From Tropicimonas aquimaris (GTDB taxonomy: Bacteria; Pseudomonadota; Alphaproteobacteria; Rhodobacterales; Rhodobacteraceae): a stretch of 64,000 bases of DNA. A model generated the notes under the pieces. That model saw only the letters and a program-made list of their open reading frames with translations, made no database searches and had not been told where the DNA came from. The stretch is from contig NZ_JBHTJT010000007.1 of the NCBI RefSeq assembly GCF_042676185.1, forward strand, positions 186,001-250,000. The letters run 5' to 3'. The position numbers were made by a program, and so were the translations under genes. Below, piece after piece: positions 53,068-62,025 of this stretch; within the stretch, counting starts at the first letter, position 1; the number at the start of each line of letters is the position of its first letter.

Positions 53068-53820
53068 TCAGAAATAGACCGCCTGGAAGGTCGCGAGGAT
53101 CTCGCCTTCGGGTCCGAGAAGCTCCATCTGCTCGCCGCTCACGCGGTGCTCCGACGCGGCCTCGAGCATTTCGCCGAGCGAGCGTTCCAGCGCGTCGAGG
53201 GGCGGCGGGCATGCCATCATCGTCGCAGCCCCGGGCAGGAAGCGGACGGATGGACCGTCCAGCTCGTAGCCGCCGCGGATCATGTTGCAGCCGACGGTCG
53301 CGTTGTAGCTGCCGTCCGAGCGCAGGATGACATGGGGCTCGCGCGCGTTGTCCTGCACTTCTACCGGGGTACCGCCGAGGGTCAGGATCTTCCAGTAGGT
53401 GTTGATGAAATCGACGTCGGGCATCGGCGGCGGGGTGTCGTTTACCATCTTGAGGATCATCTCCAACTCGGTGCCGCCGCCCCGGGTCAGCACGGGATAG
53501 GCCGTGTCTGTGATCATGAGAAGCCTGTCCCCCTCGAGGACGCGGGCCATTAGGGTGTAGCTCCGCGCGGGATCGATGCGGGCGGGGTCGTAGGCAAAGG
53601 CGAAGCGATAGGGCGGGGCGCCCGGCTCGGGAATCCGGTAGGTCGCCAGGACCTGGGCCGGCGCATCGGCGCGGGAGACGTCCTGAAACGAGATCTCGAC
53701 TTCGGCCGCGGGCGGCAACATCATGCGCTGCAGGTAGGTGACCGTCCCGGTCAGGGTTTCGGCTACGGCTGGTACAGGCGCTCCGAGCAAGACCAGGAGG
53801 GCAAGAAAAATCGGACGCAT
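53068..53820 (-). CDS. Secreted YbaY-like plus META-domain protein
   Basis: A 250-residue exported protein. Signal peptide: MRPIFLALLVLLGAPVPAVA. Residues ~22-120 match the YbaY-type domain (LTGTVTYLQRMMLPPAAEVEISFQDVSRADAPAQV). Residues ~135-245 match META/HslJ (YWKILTLGGTPVEV, YNATVGCNMIRGGYELDG, MMACPPPLDALERSLGEML). Such proteins sit in the periplasm or outer membrane and are linked to envelope stress and heat resistance. The ATG at 53820 has GGGAGA upstream. Confidence 0.85.
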   Translation of the reverse strand: MRPIFLALLVLLGAPVPAVAETLTGTVTYLQRMMLPPAAEVEISFQDVSRADAPAQVLATYRIPEPGAPPYRFAFAYDPARIDPARSYTLMARVLEGDRLLMITDTAYPVLTRGGGTELEMILKMVNDTPPPMPDVDFINTYWKILTLGGTPVEVQDNAREPHVILRSDGSYNATVGCNMIRGGYELDGPSVRFLPGAATMMACPPPLDALERSLGEMLEAASEHRVSGEQMELLGPEGEILATFQAVYF

Positions 53821-53943
53821 TGAAATCTCCCTCGAGTACGGACCGGCTGCAAGGCCTAGGTGGCCCGGCATAGGCTGGACGCGGGAAAGATTAGCAGCGC
53901 CTTTCGGTCGTGGCGACTGTAAAGCAAGATGAGGTGCCTGCCC

Positions 53944-54384
53944 TCAGACGCTTTCGATCTGCAGCAAGGAGTGCAGACCGGCATTGCCCTTGACCAGATC
54001 GGCCAGCGTTACGTCGTCGAGCGCGTGGTAGAAGGCCTCGAGCGCCACTGAAAGGTGGCCACGCAGCCGACAGCTTGCGGTCAGCGGGCAATGGTTGTCC
54101 GAGCCCGCGAAACATTCGGCGAAGGGAACGTTCGCCTCGAACACGCGAAAGACCTGGCCCACGCTGAGCGATTCCGGCGCCACCTTGAGACGAACGCCGC
54201 CGTTGCGGCCGCGCGCCGTTTCGATGAACCCGGTCTGGCCCAGCATGTTGATCACCACGCCGAGGTGGTTTTCCGATGAGTTGCAGGCTTCGGCGATCTC
54301 GGATTTCCGCACCGTCCTGTCCGTGTTGATCGCACAGAACATGAGTGCGCGCATCGCCAGGTTGGTGCGAACGGTCAAACGCAT
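53944..54384 (-). CDS. nsrR: Rrf2-family regulator, NsrR-like
   Basis: A 146-residue Rrf2 protein: the N-terminal winged helix RLTVRTNLAMRALMFCAIN with recognition helix SENHLGVVINMLGQTG, and three cluster Cys at 91, 99 and 105 (C-x7-C-x5-C), close to the C91/C96/C102 arrangement of NsrR. The Fe-S cluster in NsrR senses nitric oxide. The start at 54384 gives the typical MRLTVRTN opening; a longer frame is possible. It is divergent from cydD across an 11-bp inverted repeat and probably controls the cyd operon and itself. Confidence 0.82.
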   Translation of the reverse strand: MRLTVRTNLAMRALMFCAINTDRTVRKSEIAEACNSSENHLGVVINMLGQTGFIETARGRNGGVRLKVAPESLSVGQVFRVFEANVPFAECFAGSDNHCPLTASCRLRGHLSVALEAFYHALDDVTLADLVKGNAGLHSLLQIESV

Positions 54385-54439
54385 GTCGAGCACATCCTTT
54401 CCAATGCAGGGCCGCTCGGGCATCAGGGCCGGCCCTGTC

Positions 54440-54479
54440 TTTATACAGGTCACGTACCTTACACCGATACCTGTATAAA
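54440..54479. promoter_or_regulatory. 11-bp inverted repeat between nsrR and cydD
   Basis: TTTATACAGGT (54440-54450) and ACCTGTATAAA (54469-54479) are exact reverse complements across an 18-bp spacer that itself contains ACGTACCT. The right arm ends 18 bp before the cydD ATG. This is a likely operator for the adjacent Rrf2 regulator, though it differs from the published enteric NsrR site. Confidence 0.6.
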
Positions 54480-54497
54480 TGCATCGAGAATGAATCT

Positions 54498-56195
54498 ATG
54501 GGAAGTCCATTGAGCGGAAAAGACGCGAGTCCGGCCGGCTTGAGGCTATTGGACGCGGTGACGCCGGTGAAGGCGCGGCTGGACCGGGCTGGCTGGGTTT
54601 CGGTCGTCGCGGCCTTGCTGTGGTTGCCGCAGGCCAGCGCGGTTGCGTGGCTGTTGTCCGAACTGGTGCACGGTCGGGCGACGATCAGCGCCAGCTTGAC
54701 GGGGGCGGTAGGGTTTGCCGCTCTGGGCACGCTGCGCGCGTGGCTGCAGGCGCTGTCGGACAGGCTCTCGGTCGAGGCGGCGGACGAGGTGCTCGCGGTC
54801 GAACGATCTGCCCTGGTCCGAAGGGAAGGGCGGCGTTCACCCATGGCCGGCGGCCCCGGGTCCGCGGCGGTCGCGGCGCTGGCCTCCGAGAAGCTGGCGG
54901 CGCTTTCGCCTTATCTCACGCGGTACCGGCCGGCCTGGCTGCGCGCGGCGGTGGTGCCGCTGGTGATCCTCGCGGTCTCGGCCTGGTACTCCTGGGCGGT
55001 CGCTTTGGTTCTGCTGGTCGCGGGGCCGTTGATCCCCGTCTTCATGGCTCTGGTGGGGATGGCGGCCCGCGATGCCAGCGCGCGCCAGATGGAGGAGATC
55101 GGGAGCCTCAACACCCTGTTGCTGGAACGGTTGCAGGCGCTGGTTGACATTCGACTGCTCGACGGGCGGACGCAGGTTCTGGAAGGGTTTGCGGAGCGCG
55201 CGGAGGCGTTGCGCGCGCGCACGATGGAGGTGCTTCGAATCGCCTTCCTTTCCTTGGCCGTGCTGGAGCTGTTCTCGGCGCTCGGGGTCGCGATGGTCGC
55301 GGTCTACGTCGGGTTCTCGCTGCTCGGTACGATTTCTTTCGGCGCGTGGACCGGACCATTGACGTTGGGACAGGGGATATTCTTGTTGTTGTTGGCGCCA
55401 GAGTTCTTCCAGCCCTTGAGGGATGTGGCGGCGGCCTGGCACGACAAGGCAGCGGCGACGGCGGTTGCCGCGGAACTTGTGGAGGTCGAGGCCGAGATTT
55501 CTGTCGCGCTGGTCGGCGCGGGTGTGACTGCCGTGTCCTTGCCGGGGGCGCCGTCCCTGCAGACGGTTGGCGTGGAGGTGCTTGCGGCGCCCGGGCGTAG
55601 GTTGACGTTCCCGGATTTCACGGTGCCGGCCGGAGGGACCTGTGCGCTGGTCGGGGCTAGCGGGCGGGGGAAATCCACCCTGCTGGCCGCGCTCGCGGGG
55701 TTGGTGCCGGTTGCCGGGGGCGAAATCCGGGTTGCCGGGCATGTGCTGGGGGACCAGACCGCCGATGCCTGGCGGATGCGTATTGGTTGGGTGCCGCAGG
55801 CGCCGCATTTCTTCACGGCCTCGCTCGGGGCCAACCTGCGTCTCGGCGCACCCGGAGCGAGCGCGGAGGAGGTTCTCGAGGCGCTGGCCGTTGCGCGGGC
55901 GGAAGACATTTTGCAGCGGATGCCGCGCGGCTTGCTGACCCGGTTGGGCGAGACCGGCGCCGGGGTTTCGGGCGGCGAGGCGCGGCGCCTGATGCTGGCC
56001 CGCGCAGCACTTGGCGCGGCCGATGTGATCCTGGCGGACGAGCCCACGTCGAACCTCGATGCCGAGACGGCCGAGGCCGTGACCGACAGCCTGCTGGCGC
56101 TCGCCGGCGGCGGCGCGACGCTGGTGGTGGCAACCCACGACCCGGCTCTCGCCGCGCGTATGGATCAACAGATCAGGCTGGAGGCGACGGCATGA
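54498..56195 (+). CDS. cydD: Cytochrome bd assembly ABC exporter subunit CydD
   Basis: A 565-residue half-transporter: six membrane helices in the first ~320 residues, then an ATPase domain with Walker A GASGRGKST, signature SGGEARRL and Walker B ADEPTSNLD. With CydC it exports glutathione and cysteine and is needed for heme insertion into cytochrome bd. I chose the ATG at 54498 (GAGAA upstream); a longer open frame upstream overlaps nsrR. Its stop overlaps the cydC ATG. Confidence 0.93.
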   Translation: MGSPLSGKDASPAGLRLLDAVTPVKARLDRAGWVSVVAALLWLPQASAVAWLLSELVHGRATISASLTGAVGFAALGTLRAWLQALSDRLSVEAADEVLAVERSALVRREGRRSPMAGGPGSAAVAALASEKLAALSPYLTRYRPAWLRAAVVPLVILAVSAWYSWAVALVLLVAGPLIPVFMALVGMAARDASARQMEEIGSLNTLLLERLQALVDIRLLDGRTQVLEGFAERAEALRARTMEVLRIAFLSLAVLELFSALGVAMVAVYVGFSLLGTISFGAWTGPLTLGQGIFLLLLAPEFFQPLRDVAAAWHDKAAATAVAAELVEVEAEISVALVGAGVTAVSLPGAPSLQTVGVEVLAAPGRRLTFPDFTVPAGGTCALVGASGRGKSTLLAALAGLVPVAGGEIRVAGHVLGDQTADAWRMRIGWVPQAPHFFTASLGANLRLGAPGASAEEVLEALAVARAEDILQRMPRGLLTRLGETGAGVSGGEARRLMLARAALGAADVILADEPTSNLDAETAEAVTDSLLALAGGGATLVVATHDPALAARMDQQIRLEATA

Positions 56196-57853
56196 CCCGG
56201 CACCTGCTCTCGGTCTTCGCGGTGATCCTTCGGTCGGAAAGCTGGGCCCTGGCCCGTGGAATTGCACTGTCGGTCATTGTGCTGGCGATGGGGGTGACGC
56301 TGCTCGGACTGTCCGGCTGGTTCATCGTCGCGGCAGGGGCGGCGGGATTGGCCGGCACCGGCGCAGTTTTCGACGTGTTTCGCCCCAGTGCCGCCGTCCG
56401 GTTCCTGGCGCTCGGCCGAACCGCGGCGCGTTATGGCGAGAGGTTGCTCACCCACGATGCCACGCTCCGGGCGCTGGCGCTGCTGCGAGTGCGTCTGCTG
56501 GCACGGATCTCCGCCACGCCGTTCGAGGCTATGAGCCGGTATCGCGGCGCGCAGGTGCTTGGCCGGCTGACCGCCGATGTCGACGCGCTGGACGGGGTCG
56601 CGCTGCGGCTGGTGATCCCGCTGCTCGCCGGTAGCGTGACGCTGGCCGGGGCCTGGGCCGTGCTGGCCTGGCTTGTCGATCCGAGGGTCGCGTCCTGGTC
56701 TGTGCTCGGTCTGGCGGCCGGATCGGCGCTGGCCTTGGGCTGGGCCGTGCGGGCGAGTGCCCGGCCCTCGCGGTTGGCGGCGGCGGCGGATCAGGCGTTC
56801 CGCGTGCGGGTGATCGACCACCTGCGCGGGCGGGCGATGCTGGCCTTTGCCGGGCAGCTCGACAGCTCGCTTGCCTCCGTTCTGGATGCTGATGCGAGAG
56901 CCCGACGTGCGGGGCTTCAGGTCGCGCTGGTGGAGCGGCGGGCCGGGGTGCTTGTCTCGGTGGCGGTGACAATTGCGGCGGCTGGCGCACTCCTGCTCGG
57001 GTCGGAACTTGCCCGCAGCGAGGTGATTACGGCACCCAGCGTGGCGCTCGGGGTGCTGGGGGTACTGGCGCTGGCCGAGACCGTCGCGCCGTTGCGGCGG
57101 GGCGCGGCGGAGATCGGGGCGATGCGGGATGCCGCCCGGCGGGTGAACCGGATACTGCAGACCACGCCCGACCCGCGTCCGGTGCCCGCCGGACCCCAAC
57201 CAGACATTGCGCCGGGGTTGCAACTCGACACCGTGACGCTCGCTTCGCCGGGGTCCCGGCAGCCACTGATTGCCGGAGTGAACCTCTCCGTGGCTCCGGG
57301 AGAGACGGTGGCGCTGACCGGGCCGAGCGGGATCGGGAAGTCCACGCTTCTGAACGCGGTTGCCGGCCTCAGTGCCGTGCAGGGCGGGCGTATCCTGATC
57401 GGTGGAAGGCCGGTCGGCGACTGGCCGGAGCCGGACCTGCGGACCGTGTTGGGCTATCTCCCACAGCGATCCGCCCTGATCAGCGGCACGATCGCGGAGA
57501 ACCTGACGCTTGGCGCGCCCGATGCCGGGGACGCGGCGTTGCACGCGGTGCTCTCCGATGTGGCGCTCGACGGCGTGGCGCGCCGGGTGGGCGGACTCGG
57601 CGCGCGGCTCGGGGAGGGCGGCAAGGGCCTCTCGGGAGGCGAGGCGCGCCGGCTGCAACTGGCCCGCGTCCTGCTCCGGCGGCCCCGGATCCTGCTGCTC
57701 GACGAACCGACAGAGGGGCTGGACCGGGAGACCGCAATCCGGGTTCTGCAAGGCGTGCGACGCGCCTGTCCGGACGCCGCGATCCTCCTTTCAGCCCATC
57801 GCGAAGTTGAACGCGACTGGGCCAATCGCGCCTTGCCTCTCATACGTCCGTGA
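56192..57853 (+). CDS. cydC: Cytochrome bd assembly ABC exporter subunit CydC
   Basis: A 553-residue half-transporter paired with CydD: membrane helices in the first ~310 residues, Walker A GPSGIGKST, signature LSGGEARRL and Walker B LDEPTEGLD. Its ATG (56192) is coupled to the cydD stop by an ATGA overlap. It is followed by a 113-bp gap with two regulatory palindromes before cydA. Confidence 0.93.
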   Translation: MTRHLLSVFAVILRSESWALARGIALSVIVLAMGVTLLGLSGWFIVAAGAAGLAGTGAVFDVFRPSAAVRFLALGRTAARYGERLLTHDATLRALALLRVRLLARISATPFEAMSRYRGAQVLGRLTADVDALDGVALRLVIPLLAGSVTLAGAWAVLAWLVDPRVASWSVLGLAAGSALALGWAVRASARPSRLAAAADQAFRVRVIDHLRGRAMLAFAGQLDSSLASVLDADARARRAGLQVALVERRAGVLVSVAVTIAAAGALLLGSELARSEVITAPSVALGVLGVLALAETVAPLRRGAAEIGAMRDAARRVNRILQTTPDPRPVPAGPQPDIAPGLQLDTVTLASPGSRQPLIAGVNLSVAPGETVALTGPSGIGKSTLLNAVAGLSAVQGGRILIGGRPVGDWPEPDLRTVLGYLPQRSALISGTIAENLTLGAPDAGDAALHAVLSDVALDGVARRVGGLGARLGEGGKGLSGGEARRLQLARVLLRRPRILLLDEPTEGLDRETAIRVLQGVRRACPDAAILLSAHREVERDWANRALPLIRP

Positions 57854-57869
57854 AGGAAGTCGTATCTTA

Positions 57870-57883
57870 TTGATCTGTATCAA
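57870..57883 (+). promoter_or_regulatory. FNR-type box (FnrL) upstream of cydA
   Basis: TTGAT-CTGT-ATCAA is a perfect FNR palindrome 83 bp before the cydA ATG and only 3 bp before the SqrR-type repeat. Confidence 0.8.
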
Positions 57884-57886
57884 GGT

Positions 57887-57906
57887 GCATTCAGCAAACT
57901 GAATGC
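57887..57906. promoter_or_regulatory. SqrR/BigR-type operator upstream of cydA
   Basis: GCATTCA-GCAAAC-TGAATGC is a perfect inverted repeat with 7-bp arms, of the form ATTC-N8-GAAT, as also found before the MBL gene at 49988. It sits immediately after the FNR box. Cytochrome bd resists sulfide, so control by a persulfide sensor would make sense. Confidence 0.65.
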
Positions 57907-57966
57907 AAAAGCCGGTTTATAAAGCTATCTGAAAGATACGCATTTAAACACTGACGGAGGCCCTTC

Positions 57967-59580
57967 ATGGAACTCGACGTAGTGGAGTTGTCGCGCCTGC
58001 AATTCGCGATGACGGCCATGTATCACTTCCTCTTCGTGCCGCTCACGCTCGGTCTGTCGATCATCGTGGCGATCATGGAGACAGTCTATGTGATGACCAA
58101 CCGTCCGATCTGGCGCCAGATGACGAAATTCTGGGGCACGCTCTTCGGCATTAACTTCGTGCTGGGCGTGGCCACCGGCATCACGATGGAGTTCCAGTTC
58201 GGCATGAACTGGGCCTATTACAGCCACTACGTGGGAGACATCTTCGGCGCGCCGTTGGCGATCGAGGGGCTGATGGCCTTCTTCATGGAGGCGACCTTCG
58301 TCGGGTTGTTCTTCTTCGGATGGGACAAGCTCAGCAAGCGTGCGCACCTGGTCGTCGCCTGGTTGGTCGCCATCGGCTCCAACTTCTCGGCCCTCTGGAT
58401 CCTGATCGCCAACGGCTGGATGCAGAACCCGGTGGGCGCGGAGTTCAACCCGGTCTCCATGCGCATGGAGATGACGAGCTTTTTCGAGGTCGTGTTCAAC
58501 GAGGTCGCGCAGGCCAAGTTCGTGCACACGGTCTCGGCCGGATACGTCACGGCCTCGGTCTTCGTGCTGGGGGTTTCCTCCTGGTACCTGCTGAAGGGGC
58601 GGCACATCGACCTGGCCCGCAGGTCGATCGCGGTGGCGGCCTCCTTCGGGCTGGCCTCGGCGCTCTCGGTCGTGGTGCTCGGCGACGAGTCCGGCTACGA
58701 GGCGACGCTGAACCAGAAGATGAAGCTCGCCGCGATCGAGGGCATGTGGCACACCGAGCCCGCGCCGGCCTCCTTCACACTGGTCGGTTTCCCGGACAGC
58801 GAGGCGCGCGAGACGCATTACGCGATTCACATTCCCTGGATGATGGGTCTGATCGGCACCCGGTCCCTGACCGAGGAGATCCCTGGCATAACCGAACTTG
58901 TCGAGGCGGCCGAGGAGCGGATCCGGTCCGGTATCCTGGCCTATGACGCCCTGGTGCAGATCCGCGAACTGAAGGAGTCGGCGCCGGCAAACCTCACCGC
59001 GCAATTCGAGGAGCACAGCGACGATCTGGGTTATGCCTTTCTGCTCAAGCGCTACGTCGATGATCCCCGCGAGGCCACCGAAGAACAGATCGCAATGGCC
59101 GCGAACGACACGGTGCCGACCGTCTGGCCGCTGTTCTGGGCGTTCCGGATCATGGTCGGGCTCGGCTTCGCCTTCATCGGTCTCATGGTCTATTTCTTCT
59201 ACCGCGCCAACTGGAAGGGCATGACGTTCCCACGGCCCGCGCTGCATCTCGCCGTCTGGATGATCCCGACGCCCTGGATCGCCGCGGAACTCGGGTGGTT
59301 CGTGGCCGAATACGGGCGTCAGCCCTGGACGGTGGACGGGGTCTTGCCGACGGCGATGTCGGTCAGTCACCTGACCATTGCCGACCTGCTCATTACGCTG
59401 GCGGGCTTCATCACCTTCTACACGATCCTCTTCGTGGTCGAGATCGGCCTGATGCTGAAATACATCCGCAAGGGCCCCTACATGGACGTGGCCGAAACCG
59501 ATGCCTGGATGGAAAAACACGAGCATCGCCTGCGGACCCATGACGGCCGCGTTCCCGGCATCACCACCCCGGCGGAGTGA
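57967..59580 (+). CDS. cydA: Cytochrome bd ubiquinol oxidase subunit I
   Basis: A 537-residue membrane subunit carrying hemes b558, b595 and d. His in FAMTAMYHFLFVPLTLGLS, His in FVHTVSAGYVTASV, and the signature AELGWFVAEYGRQPW are present. The long Q-loop (about residues 250-400, KMKLAAIEGMWHTEPAPA through YAFLLKRY) classifies it as the L-type, E. coli-like oxidase. CGGAGG lies before the ATG. It is followed by cydB after 6 bp. Confidence 0.96.
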   Translation: MELDVVELSRLQFAMTAMYHFLFVPLTLGLSIIVAIMETVYVMTNRPIWRQMTKFWGTLFGINFVLGVATGITMEFQFGMNWAYYSHYVGDIFGAPLAIEGLMAFFMEATFVGLFFFGWDKLSKRAHLVVAWLVAIGSNFSALWILIANGWMQNPVGAEFNPVSMRMEMTSFFEVVFNEVAQAKFVHTVSAGYVTASVFVLGVSSWYLLKGRHIDLARRSIAVAASFGLASALSVVVLGDESGYEATLNQKMKLAAIEGMWHTEPAPASFTLVGFPDSEARETHYAIHIPWMMGLIGTRSLTEEIPGITELVEAAEERIRSGILAYDALVQIRELKESAPANLTAQFEEHSDDLGYAFLLKRYVDDPREATEEQIAMAANDTVPTVWPLFWAFRIMVGLGFAFIGLMVYFFYRANWKGMTFPRPALHLAVWMIPTPWIAAELGWFVAEYGRQPWTVDGVLPTAMSVSHLTIADLLITLAGFITFYTILFVVEIGLMLKYIRKGPYMDVAETDAWMEKHEHRLRTHDGRVPGITTPAE

Positions 59581-59586
59581 ACGACA

Positions 59587-60750
59587 ATGATCCTCTACGA
59601 ACTTATCGACTTCGAGATCCTGCGGGTGATCTGGTGGCTCCTGCTGGGCGTGCTGCTGATAGGCTTCGCCCTGACCGACGGGTTCGACATGGGCGTGGGC
59701 GCGCTGCTGCCCTTCGTCGCCCGGACGGACCTCGAGCGCCGGCAGGCGATCAACACCGTCGGCCCGGTCTGGGAGGGCAACCAGGTGTGGTTCATCCTCG
59801 GCGGCGGCGCGATTTTTGCCGCCTGGCCACCGCTCTACGCGGTGAGCTTCTCCGGCTTCTACCTCGCCATGTTCACGGTGCTCGCGGCGCTGATCCTGCG
59901 CCCCGTGGGCTTCAAGTACCGCTCCAAGCGCGAGAGCACCGCGTGGCGGTCGGCCTGGGACTGGGCGCTGTTTGTCGGCGGCGCGGTGCCGGCGCTGATC
60001 TTTGGCGTGGCGGTGGGCAACATCCTCGTGGGCGTGCCGTTCCACCTGACGCCGGAGCTGATCCCGATGTATGACGGCCCGTTCTACGCCAAGTTCTTCG
60101 GCCTGCTGAACCCGTTCTCGCTGCTGGCCGGTCTGATCTCCCTCGCGATGCTGCTCCAACACGGCGCGGCCTGGCTGGCGCTCAAGACAGACGGCATGGT
60201 CGAGACCCGCGCCCGGCGCCTCGGCCCGTTCTTCGGCTATCTCGCGGCGGTCGGGTTCGCACTGGCCGGTGTGTGGCTGGCCGTCGGGATCGACGGCTTC
60301 GCCTTTGCCGGCGAGGTCGTGACGGACGGCCCGTCCAACCCGCTGCTCTCCGAGGTCATCCGCGGCGGCAGCTGGCTCGACGCCTACGGCGACCGCCCCT
60401 GGATCGCTACTGCCCCGCTGATGGGCTTTGTCGGCATCCTGATGGCCGCCCGCTCCTTCGGTGGCCACGGCGACCTCTCCCCGCTGCTGTGGTCCAAGCT
60501 CGGCATCTTCGGGGTGATCTCGACGGTCGGGCTGACGATGTTCCCCTTCATCCTGCCCTCCAGCGTCGATCCCAATGCCTCGCTGACCGTCTGGGACAGC
60601 TCTTCCTCGCACATGACGCTCTTTGTCATGCTGGTCTGCACGGCGATCTTCATGCCGCTGATTCTTGCCTACACGGCCTGGGTCTACAGCGTGCTCTGGG
60701 GCAAGGTCACCGTGGAGGACATCGAGGACAATTCGGAAACCGTTTACTAA
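59587..60750 (+). CDS. cydB: Cytochrome bd ubiquinol oxidase subunit II
   Basis: A 387-residue membrane subunit with about nine helices: the quinol-oxidase II start YELIDFEILRVIWWLLLGVL, GFDMGVGALLPF, EGNQVWFILGGGA and the C-terminal ILAYTAWVYSVLWGKVT are typical. It pairs with CydA. The stop is followed by GGAGCACGAG and the cydX ATG after 12 bp. Confidence 0.96.
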   Translation: MILYELIDFEILRVIWWLLLGVLLIGFALTDGFDMGVGALLPFVARTDLERRQAINTVGPVWEGNQVWFILGGGAIFAAWPPLYAVSFSGFYLAMFTVLAALILRPVGFKYRSKRESTAWRSAWDWALFVGGAVPALIFGVAVGNILVGVPFHLTPELIPMYDGPFYAKFFGLLNPFSLLAGLISLAMLLQHGAAWLALKTDGMVETRARRLGPFFGYLAAVGFALAGVWLAVGIDGFAFAGEVVTDGPSNPLLSEVIRGGSWLDAYGDRPWIATAPLMGFVGILMAARSFGGHGDLSPLLWSKLGIFGVISTVGLTMFPFILPSSVDPNASLTVWDSSSSHMTLFVMLVCTAIFMPLILAYTAWVYSVLWGKVTVEDIEDNSETVY

Positions 60751-60762
60751 GGAGCACGAGAC

Positions 60763-60873
60763 ATGTGGTATTTTGCCTGGCTTCTCGGATTGCCGCTGGC
60801 CGCCCTGCTGGCCGTCCTCAACGCGATGTGGGTCGAGATGCAGGAGGACCGGGCGCTCGCCGAGGAGGATTGA
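60763..60873 (+). CDS. cydX: Cytochrome bd small subunit CydX
   Basis: A 36-residue single-helix protein: MWYFAWLLGLPLAALLAVLN followed by AMWVEMQEDRALAEED. The MWYFAW-LG opening is the CydX/YbgT signature, and position after cydB is standard. It stabilises the heme d site in CydAB. AAGGAG lies 10 bp upstream of the ATG. It is short enough to be missed by ordinary gene calling. Confidence 0.9.
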   Translation: MWYFAWLLGLPLAALLAVLNAMWVEMQEDRALAEED

Positions 60874-60988
60874 CGCGCGCCGGGCTGCGCGACGTCGCTT
60901 GACGTTGGCGCGCCGATGCTGATCGGATTGGCGGGAGGAAATGGCCCGCCGATCCTCGACGGTCCCAGAATGCCGGAAAGCGAGAGCC

Positions 60989-61963
60989 ATGAGCGAGACA
61001 GCAACCGCCATCGAACCCAGACTGGCGCATTTCCCGGTGACCTTCTTCGCTGCTGTGATGGGGCTGGCGGGGCTGACGCTCGCCACTGATGTCGTCGAGC
61101 AGGCCTGGGGTCTGCCGGCGCTCCTCTCCTGGCTCTTCCTGGCGGCCACGATCCTGGCCTTCGGAGCGATTTCGTCGGTGATGATCGCGAAGTATCGGCG
61201 CTACAAGGCGCATTTCATTGCCGAGTGGATGCATCCGGTGAAGAAGGCCTTCTTCCCGGCGATCTCGATCTCGCTGCTGCTTATTGCGACGGCCCTGGCG
61301 CCGGCCGCGCCCGGGCTGGCGCGGCTCGTCTGGGGGAGCGGAGCGGCGCTTCAGGCGGTGCTGATGCTGGCGGTGGTCTCGGGCTGGATCGGGCACCGAC
61401 CGTTCCAGCCGATGCACATCTCGCCCGCATGGTTCATCCCCGCCGTCGGCAACGTCGTGGCGCCGGTGGCCGGGGTCGGGCTCGGGTTCGTGGAGCTGTC
61501 ATGGCTGTTCTTCTCCGCCGGCATCCTGTTCTGGGTGGTGCTGCTGACGCTGGTGATGAACCGGCTGATCTTTCACGATCCGCTGCCGGGCAAGCTGCTG
61601 CCGACGCTCACCATCCTGATCGCGCCGCCGGCGGTCTCCTTCCTTGCCTGGATCCAGCTCAACGGCGGGCAGGTGGACGCGCTGGCGCGGATCCTGGTCA
61701 ACCTCGGCTACGTCTTTGCCGCCATCGTGGTCGTGCAATCCTGGAAATTCCGGGTGATCCCCTTCGCGATGAGCTGGTGGGCGCTGAGCTTTCCCACCGC
61801 CGCCCTGACGATCGCCACCTTCCGCTATGCGGCCCTGACCGGCTCCGGGTTCCACGCGATCCTGGGAGGGCTGCTCTACCTCGTGCTGCTGATGATCATG
61901 GCCGCGCTGATCGCTCGGACGCTGCTGGCGATCCGGCGCAACGAGATCTGCGTACCGGAATAG
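60989..61963 (+). CDS. SLAC1/TehA-family channel-like protein
   Basis: A 324-residue membrane protein with about ten helices and a central Phe-rich region, fitting the SLAC1/TehA/Mae1 family (anion channels, tellurite or dicarboxylate transporters). HFPVTFFAAVMGLAGLTL starts helix 1, and PAWFIPAVGNVVAPVAG and SWWALSFPTAALTIATF are typical. The ligand is unknown. The start at 60989 has GAGAG upstream; longer starts are weak. It lies between cydX and the LysR gene, and could belong to either neighbour. Confidence 0.83.
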   Translation: MSETATAIEPRLAHFPVTFFAAVMGLAGLTLATDVVEQAWGLPALLSWLFLAATILAFGAISSVMIAKYRRYKAHFIAEWMHPVKKAFFPAISISLLLIATALAPAAPGLARLVWGSGAALQAVLMLAVVSGWIGHRPFQPMHISPAWFIPAVGNVVAPVAGVGLGFVELSWLFFSAGILFWVVLLTLVMNRLIFHDPLPGKLLPTLTILIAPPAVSFLAWIQLNGGQVDALARILVNLGYVFAAIVVVQSWKFRVIPFAMSWWALSFPTAALTIATFRYAALTGSGFHAILGGLLYLVLLMIMAALIARTLLAIRRNEICVPE

Positions 61964-62025
61964 GTGTCGCCTCCCGGTCTCAGGCTTCCTAGACTCCGCG
62001 AGGCGGGGGCAGGGGGGTGGCGCGC

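Noticed and set aside
57911..57930. TTTATAAA as the cydA -10 driven class II by the FNR box
   Set aside because: The spacing from the FNR box centre is about 10 bp too long for a class II promoter, so I did not call a transcription start.
60875..60913. GCGCGCC/GGCGCGC inverted repeat after cydX as a terminator
   Set aside because: There is no T-tract and the spacer is long; such repeats are frequent at this GC content.
57925..61149. A 1074-codon open frame antisense to cydAB
   Set aside because: It mirrors cydA/cydB/cydX and the next gene. Its translation is low-complexity His/Arg/Gly/Asp-rich, a GC-driven shadow of real genes.
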